A DNA stretch of 64,000 nucleotides from Barrientosiimonas humi (GCF_006716095.1 NZ_VFOK01000001.1:62001-126000), one strand, 5' to 3'; positions 52,040 to 61,946 are shown, numbered from the stretch's first letter. The notes: generated by a model not told the origin, from the sequence alone. Made by a program: numbers and translations.

Positions 52040-52138
52040 ATGGGTTCGGTCATCAAGAAGCGCCGCAAGCGCATGGCCAAGAAGAAGCACCGCAAGCTGC
52101 TGCGCAAGACGCGCCACCAGCGCCGCAACAAGAAGTAA
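52040..52138 (+). CDS. Ribosomal protein bS22 (AURKAIP1/COX24-like, 32 residues)
   Basis: This very basic 32-residue protein starts MGSVIKKRRKRM and continues with Lys/Arg/His-rich sequence to a TAA stop. It is the counterpart of mycobacterial Rv0500B/bS22, found on the small ribosomal subunit near the decoding centre. GAAGGA lies upstream of ATG 52040. A hairpin follows directly. It is too short for most gene finders but is certain from its composition and conserved neighbours. Confidence 0.95.
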   Translation: MGSVIKKRRKRMAKKKHRKLLRKTRHQRRNKK

Positions 52139-52153
52139 GGCGCCGCAACGTCC

Positions 52154-52180
52154 AGAGCCCTGGGTCTGACCCGGGGCTCT
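52154..52180 (+). terminator. Hairpin after bS22
   Basis: AGAGCCCTGGGT and ACCCGGGGCTCT pair with one mismatch around CTG, followed by TTGTCGT. It lies 16 bases after the bS22 stop. Confidence 0.75.
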
Positions 52181-52276
52181 TGTCGTACCGCCCGCTCGGG
52201 TGGTGAGCGACTGGCCAGCGACGCAGGACGTGCCGCACTAGCATCGGCACGAGCCGCACGGAGAGGGGAGCCGCGG

Positions 52277-53278
52277 ATGGGCAAGGTGGTGCTGGTGACG
52301 GGCGTGTCCCGTCTCGTCGGAGGGCTCACCGCGCGTGCGCTGAGCGAGCACGACGACGTCGACCGGGTCATCGGGGTCGACTCGGTGCCGCCGCCGCACA
52401 GCATCGGCTCGGCGCGGTTCGTGCGGGCCGACATCCGCAACCCGATCATCGGCAAGGTGATCCGGCAGGAGCAGGTCGACACCGTCGTGCACCTGGGCGT
52501 CATCACCACGCCGCGGCAGGCCGGCGGGCGCACCGCCCAGAAGGAGATCAACGTCATCGGCACCATGCAGCTGCTCGCTGCGTGCCAGAAGGCGGAGTCG
52601 CTGAACCGGCTGGTCGTGAAGTCCACCGGCGCGGTCTACGGCGCCTCGCCGCGCGACCCGGCGATGTTCACCGAGGACATGACGCCCCGCCGCGCCCCCA
52701 CCGCGGGCTTCCCGCGCGACTCGGTCGAGGTCGAGAACTACGTGCGCGGCTTCGCCCGCCGCCGCCCCGACGTCGACATCACCCTGCTGCGGATGGCCAA
52801 CATCGCCGGCCCCGGCATGCGCACGCCGCTGTCCGACTACTTCCGCATGCGCGCCATGCCCGTGCCGATGGGGTACGACGGGCGCATCCAGGTGCTCCAC
52901 CTCGACGACGCGGTGCGCTCGCTCGTCACGTCCGCCACCAGCGAGGCGACCGGAATCATCAACATCGCCGGCGACGGCATCGTCACCGTGCGGCAGGCCG
53001 CCCGGCTGGCCGGGCGTCCGACGGTGCCGTTCGTGCCGGTCCTGGCCGGCGCCGTCACCAGCGGCGCCCGTGCCGCCCGGCTCGGGGCGTTCGACTCCAG
53101 CCAGTGGCAGTGGCTGTGCTACGGCCGGGCCCTGGACACCACGCGCATGCGTGAGCTGCTGGGCTTCACCCCCGACCACACGACCCGCGACACCATCCGC
53201 GAGGTGTTCGGCGCCGACCCGGTCTGGCCGCCGTCGCCCGGGGTGGCCATCTCGTCGCTGATCGGAGACCGCTCGTGA
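52277..53278 (+). CDS. NAD-dependent epimerase/dehydratase-like protein (Rv0501/GalE2-like)
   Basis: This 333-residue extended SDR has the NAD motif VTGVSRLVGG, VHLGVITTP and a KSTGAVYG serine region. At the place of the catalytic YxxxK the sequence reads FPRDSVEVENYV, so the usual Tyr-Lys pair is missing. It may bind NAD(H) and a sugar nucleotide or protein without classical epimerase chemistry. It overlaps the acyltransferase gene by 4 bases, and the pair is conserved with mycobacterial Rv0501-Rv0502. Confidence 0.85.
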   Translation: MGKVVLVTGVSRLVGGLTARALSEHDDVDRVIGVDSVPPPHSIGSARFVRADIRNPIIGKVIRQEQVDTVVHLGVITTPRQAGGRTAQKEINVIGTMQLLAACQKAESLNRLVVKSTGAVYGASPRDPAMFTEDMTPRRAPTAGFPRDSVEVENYVRGFARRRPDVDITLLRMANIAGPGMRTPLSDYFRMRAMPVPMGYDGRIQVLHLDDAVRSLVTSATSEATGIINIAGDGIVTVRQAARLAGRPTVPFVPVLAGAVTSGARAARLGAFDSSQWQWLCYGRALDTTRMRELLGFTPDHTTRDTIREVFGADPVWPPSPGVAISSLIGDRS

Positions 53279-54726
53279 GCCAGCCGTCCACGCCCCGCCC
53301 GCGCAGCACCACCGCGGCGAAGAAGACCGCCGCCACCACGTCGTCCGGCACGCCGTCGAGCTCGGCGCCGGCGGGCAAGAAGCCGACGGCCAAGAAGTCG
53401 ACCGCCAAGAAGGCCTCGACCCGCAAGACCACGACGACCAAGCGGTCAACGACCGCCAAGAAGTCGACGGCCGGCAAGAAGTCGTCGAGCGCGAAGAAGG
53501 CACCGTCGACCACGAAGGCCTCGACCCGCACGGCGACGCCCGCCAAGAAGGCGCCCGTGACCAGCCCGCCCGCCGCCACCGAGGAGACGGCCGTGCCCAC
53601 CCAGCCGGCCGAGCTGGGCGCGGCCAGCCGCGCGGTGCGCCAGCGCCCGCCGCGCAGCCGGGTGCGGGCCGAGGCCGAGGCGCGCCGCACCGATGCCGAG
53701 CGCCGGCTGCGCGCCGTGCCCGACATCGCCGAGGTCGCCGACTCGCCGGAGCCGGTCGCCGCCGAGCCCGGCCCGGGCGGCGCTGGTGGCGCCTCGTCTC
53801 CCTCGCTGCTGAGCGTCACCGGCGTCGAGCAGGGGGTGTCGGCGCTGGTCGGCCTGCTGCGCGCGGCCGGTCGCACCGCCGGGCTCGAGGGTGAGGAGCT
53901 GGAGCGGCGGGTCGCCCGCACCCTGGCGTACCTGCGGCGCCGGGTCACCGGCGACTACGACCTCGACGCGTTCGGCTTCGACCAGGAGTTCACCGAGGAG
54001 GTCTGGCTGCCGCTGCTGCGGCCGATCTACCGGCACTGGTTCCGGGTCGAGGTGCGTGGCGTCGAGCACCTCCCGGCCGAGGGCGCGGCCCTGGTCGTGG
54101 CCAACCACTCCGGCACCGTCCCGGTCGACGGGCTGATGCTGCAGTTCGCGATCCACGACGAGATCGGGCGGCACACCCGCATGCTGGGCGCCGACCTGGT
54201 CTTCTCCTCGCCGTTCATCGGCGAGCTCGCCCGCAAGGCCGGCAGCACGCTGGCGGCCAACCCCGACGCCGAGCGGCTGCTGTCGACCGACCAGCTCACG
54301 ACGGTCTTCCCCGAGGGGTTCAAGGGCGTCGGCAAGGGCTTCGCCGAGCGATACCGGCTGCAGCGCTTCGGCCGCGGCGGGTTCGTCACGGCCGCGGTGC
54401 GCACCGGCGCGCCGATCATCCCGTGCTCGATCGTCGGGGCGGAGGAGATCTACCCGATGATCGCCAACGTCAAGAGCCTCGCGCGGGTGCTGGGCTTCCC
54501 CTACTTCCCGATCACCCCGCTGTTCCCGCTGCTCGGCCCGCTCGGCCTGGTGCCGCTGCCGTCCAAGTGGCTCATCGAGTTCGGCCCGCCGATCGAGACC
54601 GCCTCGCTCGGTGCGTCCGCGGCCGACGACCCGATGCTGGTCTTCGACCTCACCGACCAGGTGCGCGAGACCATCCAGCAGACGCTCTACTCGCTGCTGC
54701 TGCAGCGCCGCTCGGTGTTCTTCTGA
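53275..54726 (+). CDS. PlsC-like acyltransferase with Lys/Ala-rich N-terminus
   Basis: This 483-residue protein has a histone H1-like N-terminal ~100 residues (repeated KKST, AKKS, TTKRS) and a charged linker. A lysophospholipid acyltransferase domain follows, with motif I NHSGTVPVDG, motif III FPEGFKGVGKG and the later PCSIVGAEE. It probably acylates glycerophospholipid or a glycolipid at the membrane. The cationic N-terminus could bind anionic lipid or nucleic acid. GTG 53275 overlaps the epimerase stop, and the stop shares one base with the glutaredoxin-like gene. Confidence 0.85.
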   Translation: MSQPSTPRPRSTTAAKKTAATTSSGTPSSSAPAGKKPTAKKSTAKKASTRKTTTTKRSTTAKKSTAGKKSSSAKKAPSTTKASTRTATPAKKAPVTSPPAATEETAVPTQPAELGAASRAVRQRPPRSRVRAEAEARRTDAERRLRAVPDIAEVADSPEPVAAEPGPGGAGGASSPSLLSVTGVEQGVSALVGLLRAAGRTAGLEGEELERRVARTLAYLRRRVTGDYDLDAFGFDQEFTEEVWLPLLRPIYRHWFRVEVRGVEHLPAEGAALVVANHSGTVPVDGLMLQFAIHDEIGRHTRMLGADLVFSSPFIGELARKAGSTLAANPDAERLLSTDQLTTVFPEGFKGVGKGFAERYRLQRFGRGGFVTAAVRTGAPIIPCSIVGAEEIYPMIANVKSLARVLGFPYFPITPLFPLLGPLGLVPLPSKWLIEFGPPIETASLGASAADDPMLVFDLTDQVRETIQQTLYSLLLQRRSVFF

Positions 54727-55010
54727 TGCCGCTGTGGCGACGCCATGAGGAGCGGGGCGAGCAGCAGGCCGGCGGTCAGCACGAGGTGCTCCTGCTCAGC
54801 CGGCCCGGCTGCCACCTGTGCGACGACGCGCGCGCGGTGATCGAGCGGGTCTGCGACGACCTCGGCGTCCCCTGGCGCGAGCAGTCGATCGTCGACGACG
54901 CCGAGCTGACCCGGCGCTACGCCGAGATGATCCCGGTCACGCTCGTCGACGGCGCCCAGCACGACTACTTCCGGGTCGACGAGCGGCGGCTGCGCGCGGC
55001 GCTGCGCTGA
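54726..55010 (+). CDS. Glutaredoxin-like thioredoxin-fold protein
   Basis: This 94-residue protein has a CxxC active site at Cys29-His-Leu-Cys32 (RPGCHLCDDA) and the cis-Pro strand MIPVTLVDG. It is the counterpart of mycobacterial Rv0508, which also precedes hemA. The length and the DUF836-like spacing fit. A role in keeping thiols of haem enzymes reduced is inference. The ATG overlaps the acyltransferase stop by one base. Confidence 0.88.
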   Translation: MPLWRRHEERGEQQAGGQHEVLLLSRPGCHLCDDARAVIERVCDDLGVPWREQSIVDDAELTRRYAEMIPVTLVDGAQHDYFRVDERRLRAALR

Positions 55011-55082
55011 CCCCGGCACCCGGACGCGGGCGTACGCCTAGCACACGCGGGCTATAACACGGCAGGGGGTCTCGGCGCGACT

Positions 55083-55100
55083 TTGTGCGGCCGTTCACAA
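55083..55100. promoter_or_regulatory. Rex operator (ROP) upstream of rex-hemA
   Basis: TTGTGCGGCCGTTCACAA fits the Rex consensus TTGTG-N6-TTCACAA exactly. A -10-like TATATT follows at 55106-55111, so bound Rex would block RNA polymerase. Rex leaves the site when NADH rises. Confidence 0.88.
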
Positions 55101-55183
55101 GCGCATATATTGCGGGGGTCCCCATACCTCCGGAATCACCGTTTGGTATAGGCCGCCGCCCACCGAGAGGAGTGCAGGCGCCC

Positions 55184-55894
55184 GTGTCTGCCGAGCCCGC
55201 CGCACACCGGGTCATCCCCGGCGCCACGGTGGCGCGACTCCCGGTCTACCTGCGCGCGCTGAGCGCCCTGGCGACCGCCGGCACCGACACCGTCTCCTCC
55301 GAGGAGCTCGCCGAGGCCGCGGGCGTGCGCTCGGCCAAGCTGCGCAAGGACCTGTCCTACCTCGGGTCGTACGGCGTGCGCGGCGTCGGCTACGACGTCG
55401 CCCGGCTGCGCGACGAGATCGAGGGCGAGCTCGGCCTGCGGCACGACTTCTCCCTGGTCATCGTCGGCATGGGCAACCTCGGCCACGCGCTCGCGGCCTA
55501 CTCCGGCTTCGCGACCCGCGGGTTCGCGGTGCGCTGGCTCGTCGACGAGGCGCCCGACGTGGTCGGCACCCGCATCGCCGGCCTCACCGTCATCGACTTC
55601 GACGGCCTCGCGCGCGAGTGCAACGACAGCATGATCGGCGTCATCGCGACCCCGCCCGACGCGGCCCAGGACGTCGCCGACCGGCTCGTCGCTCTCGGGG
55701 TGCGCTCGATCCTCAACTTCGCGCCCGCGGTGCTGTCGATCCCCTCCGGGGTCGAGGTGCGCAAGGTCGATCTCGCCACCGAGCTGCAGATCCTGGCCTT
55801 CCACCAGCAGCACCCGCGGCTGGACCCCAAGGCGCTCGACCGCGACGCGCTGGACCCCAAGACCGACGACCTCGAGGAAGGGGCGGCGCCGTGA
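55184..55894 (+). CDS. rex: Redox-sensing transcriptional repressor Rex
   Basis: This 236-residue dimer has an N-terminal winged helix (AAGVRSAKLRKDLSYLGSYG) and a Rossmann domain binding NADH/NAD+ (IVGMGNLGHAL), ending with a domain-swapped helix (VDLATELQILAFHQQ). GTG 55184 is preferred, with GAGAGGAG 11 bases upstream; GTG 55172 is too close to that site. The first gene of the haem operon overlaps it by 4 bases. A matching operator lies upstream, so the gene and the hem genes after it are under its own control. Confidence 0.96.
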   Translation: MSAEPAAHRVIPGATVARLPVYLRALSALATAGTDTVSSEELAEAAGVRSAKLRKDLSYLGSYGVRGVGYDVARLRDEIEGELGLRHDFSLVIVGMGNLGHALAAYSGFATRGFAVRWLVDEAPDVVGTRIAGLTVIDFDGLARECNDSMIGVIATPPDAAQDVADRLVALGVRSILNFAPAVLSIPSGVEVRKVDLATELQILAFHQQHPRLDPKALDRDALDPKTDDLEEGAAP

Positions 55895-57288
55895 GCACCA
55901 TCGTCATCGGCCTGTCGCACCGCTCCGCGCCGATCGCCACGCTCGAGCGGGCCGCGCTCGACCCGGCCGGGCGCGCCGACCTGCTCGAGCGGCTCTCGGG
56001 CAGCGAGCAGCTGCACGAGGTGCTGCTGCTCGACACCTGCAACCGGGTCGAGGTCTACGCCGAGGCGGCGACCTTCCACGGGGCCGTCACCGAGATCGGC
56101 GAGGCGCTCGCCGCCGCCACCGGGATGCCGCTGGCCGAGCTGCGCGACAACCTCTACGTCCACTTCTCCGACCGCGCCGTGGCCCACCTGTTCTCGGTCT
56201 CGGCGGGGCTGGACTCGATGGCCGTCGGCGAGGCGCAGATCCTCGGCCAGCTGCGCGAGTCGCTGCGCGAGGGCCGCGCGGCCGGTCATGTCGGCAGCGG
56301 CCTCGACGGCCTCGTGCAGCAGGCGCTGCGGGTCGGCAAGCGGGCCCACTCCGAGACCGACATCGACGGCGTCAGCCGCTCGCTCATCGAGCGCGGCATC
56401 GGTCTGGTCGAGCCGCACCTGGGCTCGCTGACCGAGCTGCGCGTCGCCGTCGTCGGCGCCGGGGCGATGAGCAGCCTTGCGGCACATACGATCTCGCGCG
56501 CCGGTTGCGGATCGCTCACCGTGGTCAACCGCACCTTCGACGCCGCCCAGCGGCTCGCCGGCGCGGTCGGCGCCACCGCCCGCGACTGGTCCGAGCTGTC
56601 CGACGTGCTGGCCGAGTCCGACCTCGTCGTCTCGTGCACCGGGGCCGTCGGTCACGTGATCGACGAGTCCCTCCTGCCGGCGGCCACCCCCACGCCGACC
56701 GCTGAAACGCGGTTTCAGCGCTCTGACCCTGCTGCAGCGGAGTCAGAGCGCTATAACCGCGTTTCGGGCGAGCGGGGGCCGGTGCGACGGCAGGCGTTCA
56801 TCGACCTCGCCCTCCCGCGCGACGTCGCCCTCGAGGTGGGGGAGCGGCCGGGTGTCCTGCTGGTCTCCCTCGAAGACCTCGGCGACGGCTCGGGCGCCGA
56901 GCACGACCAGGTCGGCGCCGTGCGCTCGATCGTCGCCGGCGAGGTCGACGACTACCTCGTGGCGCGGCGGGCCGCCTCGGTCGCCCCGACCGTGGCCCTG
57001 CTGCGCGCCCACGCCGCCGATGTGGTGGCCCAGGAGCTCACCCGGCTGCGCGCGCGCACGCCCGGGCTCAGCGAGAGCGACGCCGCCCAGGTGCAGCTCA
57101 CCGTGCACCGCGTCGTCGACAAGCTGCTGCACACCCCGACCGTGCGCATGAAGCAGCTGGCCGGCGAGGGGCACGACTACACCGCGGCGCTGCGCGAGCT
57201 GTTCGACCTCGACCCGCGCCACACCGAGGCCGTGCGCACCCCGCCGCCCGAGCTGCGCGACACCGACCCGAGAGGGGGCGAGCGATGA
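55891..57288 (+). CDS. hemA: Glutamyl-tRNA reductase
   Basis: This 465-residue enzyme makes glutamate-1-semialdehyde from glutamyl-tRNA, the committed haem step. The catalytic Cys50 is in [12 protein letters not shown]. The NADPH domain ([12 protein letters not shown]) and the C-terminal dimer helix ([18 protein letters not shown]) are normal. Between [10 protein letters not shown] and [12 protein letters not shown] there are ~25 extra residues (about 272-292) coded by a palindromic insert with AT-ending codons unlike the rest of the gene. The frame stays open. It starts at GTG within the rex stop and overlaps hemC by 4 bases. Confidence 0.96.
   Translation: MSTIVIGLSHRSAPIATLERAALDPAGRADLLERLSGSEQLHEVLLLDTCNRVEVYAEAATFHGAVTEIGEALAAATGMPLAELRDNLYVHFSDRAVAHLFSVSAGLDSMAVGEAQILGQLRESLREGRAAGHVGSGLDGLVQQALRVGKRAHSETDIDGVSRSLIERGIGLVEPHLGSLTELRVAVVGAGAMSSLAAHTISRAGCGSLTVVNRTFDAAQRLAGAVGATARDWSELSDVLAESDLVVSCTGAVGHVIDESLLPAATPTPTAETRFQRSDPAAAESERYNRVSGERGPVRRQAFIDLALPRDVALEVGERPGVLLVSLEDLGDGSGAEHDQVGAVRSIVAGEVDDYLVARRAASVAPTVALLRAHAADVVAQELTRLRARTPGLSESDAAQVQLTVHRVVDKLLHTPTVRMKQLAGEGHDYTAALRELFDLDPRHTEAVRTPPPELRDTDPRGGER
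56704..56765. repeat. Palindromic insert inside hemA
   Basis: GAAACGCGGTTTCAGCGC...GAC (56704-56727) and its inverted copy (56742-56765) match at 22 of 24 positions around a 14-base loop containing CTGCAG. The insert uses codons such as TTT, TAT, TCT, TCA and GTT that are scarce in the neighbouring genes, and adds about 21 or more residues without a stop. It looks like a mobile extragenic palindrome that has entered a coding region. Confidence 0.75.
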
Positions 57289-58283
57289 CCGCCCGCACCC
57301 TGCGCCTCGGCACCCGGCGCAGCGCGCTGGCCACGACGCAGTCCGAGCACGTGGCCGAGCGGCTGCGCGTGCTCGGCCACGACGTCGAGCTGGTCGAGAT
57401 CGTCACCGAGGGCGACACCAACCGCGGTCCGCTGGCCCAGATCGGCGGCACGGGGGTGTTCGCGGCGGCGCTGCGCAACGCGCTGCTCGCCGGCGAGGTC
57501 GACCTGGCGGTGCACTCGCTCAAGGACCTGCCGGTCGCTCCGCAGCCCGGCCTCGTGGTCGCGGCCGTCCCGCCGCGCGAGGACCCGCGCGACGTGCTCG
57601 TCGCCCGCGACGGCCTGACCCTCGGCGAGATCCCCGCCGGTGGCGTGATCGGCACCGGGTCGCCGCGCCGCGCCGCCCAGCTGGAGGCCCTCGGCCTCGG
57701 GGTCGAGGTGCGCGCCATCCGGGGCAACGTCGGCACCCGCATCGGCCTGGTCGGCGACTCCTGCGACGGCGTCGTGCTGGCGCGCGCGGGCCTGGCCCGG
57801 CTGGGCCGGCTCGACGAGGCCACCGAGGTGCTCGACCCGCTGCAGATGCTGCCGGCCCCCGGCCAGGGGGCGCTCGCGGTCGAGTGCCGCACCGACGACA
57901 CCGACCTGGTCGAGCTGCTCCGTGGGCTCGACGACGCCGACACCCGAGCCGCGGTCACCGCCGAGCGCGCCCTGCTGGGCGAGCTCGAGGCCGGGTGCTC
58001 GGCGCCGGTGGGCGCGCTCGCCGAGATCGTCGAGGAGGAGGACGGCTCGCTGCTCATCTCGCTGCGCGGCTTCGTCGGCTCCACCGACGGCGCGCTCGAG
58101 CTGCGCCGGTCCGCCGTCGGCCCGATCGAGCAGCCCGAGCGGCTCGGGGCCGAGCTGGCGCAGGTCTTCCTCGACGACGGGGCGGCCGACGCGATCGCCC
58201 CACCCCGACAACCCGGTCCTGCCGTGGACGCAGGACACCCGCAACCCGCAGGACCCGACAGCACCCCGGAGGGTGAGCAGTGA
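57285..58283 (+). CDS. hemC: Hydroxymethylbilane synthase
   Basis: This 332-residue porphobilinogen deaminase joins four porphobilinogens. Cys238 (EAGCSAPVG) carries the dipyrromethane cofactor. [28 protein letters not shown] and IRGNVGTR are the substrate-binding motifs. A Pro-rich tail of ~30 residues follows domain 3. It overlaps hemA and hemD by 4 bases each. Confidence 0.97.
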   Translation: MTARTLRLGTRRSALATTQSEHVAERLRVLGHDVELVEIVTEGDTNRGPLAQIGGTGVFAAALRNALLAGEVDLAVHSLKDLPVAPQPGLVVAAVPPREDPRDVLVARDGLTLGEIPAGGVIGTGSPRRAAQLEALGLGVEVRAIRGNVGTRIGLVGDSCDGVVLARAGLARLGRLDEATEVLDPLQMLPAPGQGALAVECRTDDTDLVELLRGLDDADTRAAVTAERALLGELEAGCSAPVGALAEIVEEEDGSLLISLRGFVGSTDGALELRRSAVGPIEQPERLGAELAQVFLDDGAADAIAPPRQPGPAVDAGHPQPAGPDSTPEGEQ

Positions 58284-59911
58284 GCAGCACGACCAAGAGC
58301 ACGAAGACCAAGGCACCCGGCCACGTCGCATTCGTCGGTGCCGGTCCGGGCGACCCGGGCCTGCTGACGGTGCGGGCCGCGCAGCTGCTGCGCGAGGCCG
58401 ACGTGATCGTCCTGGACCAGATCGCCGACGAGCGGTTCGCCACGGCGCACGCCCGCGAGGGCGTCGAGATCGTCGACGGCGGCCACGGCGAGGCCGGGCA
58501 GCGCCTGACCTCGGCGTCGCGGGCCAAGCTGGTCGTGCGCACGGCGAAGGCCGCCGGCGCCGGCGCCCAGGTGGTGCGGCTGATGGACGGCGACCCCGCG
58601 ACGTTCAACGGGCTCGCCGAGGAGGCCGCCGCCTGCCAGAAGGCCGGCGTGGCCTTCGAGATCGTCCCGGGCGTCAGCGCGGTCAGCGCGGTCCCGGCGT
58701 ACGCCGGTGTGCCGCTCACCGCGTCCACCTCCAAGGCGGTCCACGTCGTCACGGCCCGCGCGACGGGCGTCGACTGGTCGCGCTCGGTCGACGACGACAT
58801 CACCGTGGTGGTGCTCGGCGGCGGCGAGGTGCTGACCGGCGCGCTGGAGAAGCTGCTGGCGGCGGGCCGCTCGGCCGAGACCCCGGTGGCGCTGACCTCC
58901 GACGGCACGACGATCCACCAGGCCACCCACACCACGACCCTCGGCGAGGTCTCGACCACGCTGCCGCGGGCCGAGATCGGCGAGCCGACGCTGGCCGTGG
59001 TCGGTTCCACGGTGCCGCTGCGCGACGAGCTGTCCTGGTGGGAGACCAAGCCGCTGTTCGGCTGGAACGTCCTGGTGCCGCGCACCAAGGAGCAGTCCGG
59101 CTCGATGACCGACCGGCTCACCCGCTACGGCGCGACCAGCGACGTCGTCCCGACCATCAGCGTCGAGCCGCCCCGCACGCCGCAGCAGATGGAGCGGGCG
59201 GTCAAGGGCCTGGTCACCGGTCGTTACGAGTGGATCGGCTTCACCTCCGCCAACGCGGTGCGCGCGGTGCGCGAGAAGTTCGTCGAGTACGGCCTCGACG
59301 TGCGCGCGTTTGCCGGCCTGAAGATCGCCGCGGTCGGCGGGGTCACCGCCGACGCGCTGCGCGACTGGGGCCTGGAGCCGGACCTGATCCCCTCGGGCGA
59401 GCAGTCGGCCCAGGGGCTGCTGGAGGACTGGCCCGACTACGACGAGGTCCTCGACCCGATCAACCGGGTCTTCCTGCCGCGCGCCGACATCGCCACCGAC
59501 ACCCTGGTGGCCGGCCTGCAGGAGATGGGCTGGGAGGTCGACGACGTCACGGCCTACCGCACCGTGCGGGCCGCCCCGCCGGCGCCCGAGGTGCGCGAGG
59601 CGATCAAGACCGGCAAGTTCGACGCGGTCTGCTTCACCTCCTCCTCGACGGTGCGCAACCTCGTGGGCATCGCCGGCAAGCCCTACCCCAGCACCGTCGT
59701 GGCGTGCATCGGCCCGGCCACCGCCAAGACCGCCGAGGAGCACGGCCTGCGGGTCGACGTGCTCGCCAGCGAGGCCTCCGCCGAGGCGCTCGTCGACGCG
59801 CTCGCCGACTTCGGCCGGGGTCTCGCGCTCGCGGCCGAGGAGGCCGGCGAGGCGGTGCGCCGCCCGAGCGAGAAGAAGAAGGCCGGCGCCCGTCGCAAGG
59901 TCAAGGCCTGA
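58280..59911 (+). CDS. hemD: Uroporphyrinogen-III synthase fused to a SUMT-like methyltransferase domain
   Basis: This 543-residue fusion has an N-terminal ~250 residues resembling uroporphyrinogen-III C-methyltransferase ([11 protein letters not shown], then [19 protein letters not shown]). The usual GGDPFVFGRGGEE-type loop is changed to [14 protein letters not shown], so methyltransferase activity is doubtful. The C-terminal ~270 residues are HemD ([33 protein letters not shown]), closing the tetrapyrrole ring. A basic Lys-rich tail ends the protein. The build is the same as in mycobacterial Rv0511. GTG 58280 overlaps hemC, and the stop shares one base with hemB. Confidence 0.9.
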   Translation: MSSTTKSTKTKAPGHVAFVGAGPGDPGLLTVRAAQLLREADVIVLDQIADERFATAHAREGVEIVDGGHGEAGQRLTSASRAKLVVRTAKAAGAGAQVVRLMDGDPATFNGLAEEAAACQKAGVAFEIVPGVSAVSAVPAYAGVPLTASTSKAVHVVTARATGVDWSRSVDDDITVVVLGGGEVLTGALEKLLAAGRSAETPVALTSDGTTIHQATHTTTLGEVSTTLPRAEIGEPTLAVVGSTVPLRDELSWWETKPLFGWNVLVPRTKEQSGSMTDRLTRYGATSDVVPTISVEPPRTPQQMERAVKGLVTGRYEWIGFTSANAVRAVREKFVEYGLDVRAFAGLKIAAVGGVTADALRDWGLEPDLIPSGEQSAQGLLEDWPDYDEVLDPINRVFLPRADIATDTLVAGLQEMGWEVDDVTAYRTVRAAPPAPEVREAIKTGKFDAVCFTSSSTVRNLVGIAGKPYPSTVVACIGPATAKTAEEHGLRVDVLASEASAEALVDALADFGRGLALAAEEAGEAVRRPSEKKKAGARRKVKA

Positions 59912-60900
59912 TGGCCCGGGCCGACCTGCCCGTACGTCCGCGCCGCCTGCGTCAGACGCCGGCGGTGCGACGGCTGGTGCGCGAGACTCGGCTGCACCCG
60001 GCCGAGCTGGTGCTCCCGATGTTCGTCAAGGAGGGCGCCACCGAGCCGCAGCCGATCTCGGCGATGCCCGGCGTCGTCCAGCACTCGCTGGACTCGCTGG
60101 TCGAGGCCGCCCGCGAGGCGGTCGCGGCCGGCGTCGGCGGGCTGATGATCTTCGGGGTGCCCGCCGAGCGTGACGAGATCGGTTCGGGCGCAACGGATCC
60201 CGACGGCATCCTCAACGTCGCGCTGCGCCGGCTGCGCGACGAGCTCGGCGACGAGACCGTGCTCATGGCCGACCTGTGCCTCGACGAGTTCACCTCGCAC
60301 GGGCACTGCGGCGTGCTCGACCAGCAGGGCCGCGTCGACAACGACGCCACCCTCGAGCGCTACGCCGAGATGGCGGTCGTGCAGGCCGAGTCCGGCGCGC
60401 AGGTGGTCGGGCTGTCCGGGATGATGGACGGCCAGGTCGCGGCCTGCCGCGCCGCGCTCGACGCCGCAGGCCACACCGACACGATCGTCCTGGCCTACGC
60501 CGTGAAGTTCTCCTCCGCGGCCTACGGCCCGTTCCGCGAGGCCGTCGAGTCGACCCTGCAGGGCGACCGCGCGACCTACCAGGAGGACTCCGGCAACGCC
60601 GTCGAGGCGCTGCGCGAGCTGCGGCTCGACCTCGCCGAGGGCGCCGACATCGTCATGGTCAAGCCGGCGCTGCCGTACCTCGACGTGCTCGCGGCCGTCG
60701 CGGCGGAGTCCGACGTGCCGGTCGCGGCGTACCAGATCTCCGGCGAGCTGGCGATGATCGAGGCCGCCGCGGCCAACGGGTGGATCGACCGCGACCGGAT
60801 GGTGCTCGAGGCGCTCACCTCGATCCGCCGCGCGGGCGCCCAGATCATCCTCACCTACTACGCCGTCGAGGTCGCCGGCTGGCTGCGCGCGGCCGACTGA
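59911..60900 (+). CDS. hemB: Delta-aminolevulinic acid dehydratase (porphobilinogen synthase)
   Basis: This 329-residue enzyme joins two ALA molecules. The Schiff-base lysines are Lys199 ([11 protein letters not shown]) and Lys251 ([10 protein letters not shown]). The metal region reads [14 protein letters not shown], with Asp replacing one of the three Cys of zinc-type enzymes, so a mixed or Mg-assisted site is likely. It is the last gene of the rex-hemA-hemC-hemD-hemB operon. Confidence 0.97.
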   Translation: MARADLPVRPRRLRQTPAVRRLVRETRLHPAELVLPMFVKEGATEPQPISAMPGVVQHSLDSLVEAAREAVAAGVGGLMIFGVPAERDEIGSGATDPDGILNVALRRLRDELGDETVLMADLCLDEFTSHGHCGVLDQQGRVDNDATLERYAEMAVVQAESGAQVVGLSGMMDGQVAACRAALDAAGHTDTIVLAYAVKFSSAAYGPFREAVESTLQGDRATYQEDSGNAVEALRELRLDLAEGADIVMVKPALPYLDVLAAVAAESDVPVAAYQISGELAMIEAAAANGWIDRDRMVLEALTSIRRAGAQIILTYYAVEVAGWLRAAD

Positions 60901-60998
60901 GGCCCGCCCGTGGACGACCGGCCGGTCAGCCTTTCGGGCGCGCTATCCTGAGGGTGGGGGCGACCGAAGAGCCGACCGATCGAAGGAGTGCCCGCAGC

Positions 60999-61946
60999 AT
61001 GTCCCACCTGGGTCGCTCGACCTGCCGTCGTGCCGCTGCGCTGACGGCGGCGATGCTCGCGCTCCCCGTGTCCGCAGCCGTCGCGGGCGAGGCGCCGTCC
61101 CCGCAGCGCGCGCCGCACGTCTTCGCCATGCCGGTCACCCCCGAGCGGGTCGTGGTCGCCATCGACGCCGGTAGCCGTGACGACCTGACCACCGCCGTCG
61201 TCCAGGACGACACCGGCCGGGTGGTCGGGCGCACCACGCTCACCGCGAGCGGCAAGGGCCTGGTCCCGCTGTCGGTCGCGACCAACACCCGCCAGCGGGT
61301 GCGCGTCACGATCGGCAACGCGGTCGAGCCGCCGGCGCCCGAGGTGAGCCGCGTCGTCGTGGCCACCACCGAGACGGCCTACCTGCGCACCAGCTCCTGG
61401 CGGGTGGTCAACAAGCGCACCCCGCTCGCGCCTGACGAGGCGCCCAGCAAGGTCGAGAAGGTGCAGGGCGTCCCGCTCGACGAGCGCGCCGCCGTCGCGC
61501 TGCGCCAGCTGCTCGAGCGGGCCAAGGGCGAGAAGGTCGAGCTCTACCCCTCGACCGGGCTGCGGTCGTACGGCTGGCAGCAGGGTCTGTACGACTCCTA
61601 CGTCCGGCGCGACGGCCGCGCCGCCGCGGACACCTACTCCGCGCGCCCCGGCTTCTCCGAGCACCAGACCGGCCTGACCTTCGACGCCAAGTCGCGCTCG
61701 GGCGGCTGCGACCTGCAGGAGTGCTTCGGCACGACCCCCGCGGGCGCGTTCCTGCGCGAGCAGGCCGGGTCGGCCGGGTTCGTGGTGCGCTACACCGAGC
61801 AGAACACCAAGGTCACCGGCTACCAGCCCGAGCCGTGGCACCTGCGCTACGTCGGGCAGTGGCTGAGCGGCTATCTCGAGGACTCCGGCAAGGGCTCGCT
61901 CGAGGACGCGTTCGCGATGCCGCCCGCACCGTCGTACGACCGCTGA
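60999..61946 (+). CDS. Secreted M15B D-alanyl-D-alanine carboxypeptidase (VanY-like)
   Basis: This 315-residue exported protein has a signal peptide (CRRAAALTAAMLALPVSAAVAG) and an N-terminal ~120-residue domain of unknown fold. The M15 peptidase domain has zinc ligands in SEHQTGLTFD and the final His in EPWHLRYVG. It trims the terminal D-Ala of peptidoglycan stem peptides. ATG 60999 has GAAGGAG upstream, and a TATCCT -10 lies at 60944-60949. It is inserted between hemB and hemL and is distinct from the M15 enzyme at 36815. Confidence 0.87.
   Translation: MSHLGRSTCRRAAALTAAMLALPVSAAVAGEAPSPQRAPHVFAMPVTPERVVVAIDAGSRDDLTTAVVQDDTGRVVGRTTLTASGKGLVPLSVATNTRQRVRVTIGNAVEPPAPEVSRVVVATTETAYLRTSSWRVVNKRTPLAPDEAPSKVEKVQGVPLDERAAVALRQLLERAKGEKVELYPSTGLRSYGWQQGLYDSYVRRDGRAAADTYSARPGFSEHQTGLTFDAKSRSGGCDLQECFGTTPAGAFLREQAGSAGFVVRYTEQNTKVTGYQPEPWHLRYVGQWLSGYLEDSGKGSLEDAFAMPPAPSYDR

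Noticed and set aside
49398-55050. Shared 13-mer CTAGCACACGCGG at 49398 and 55038
   Set aside because: Exact 13-mer pairs are expected by chance in 64 kb of biased composition; no longer similarity surrounds them.
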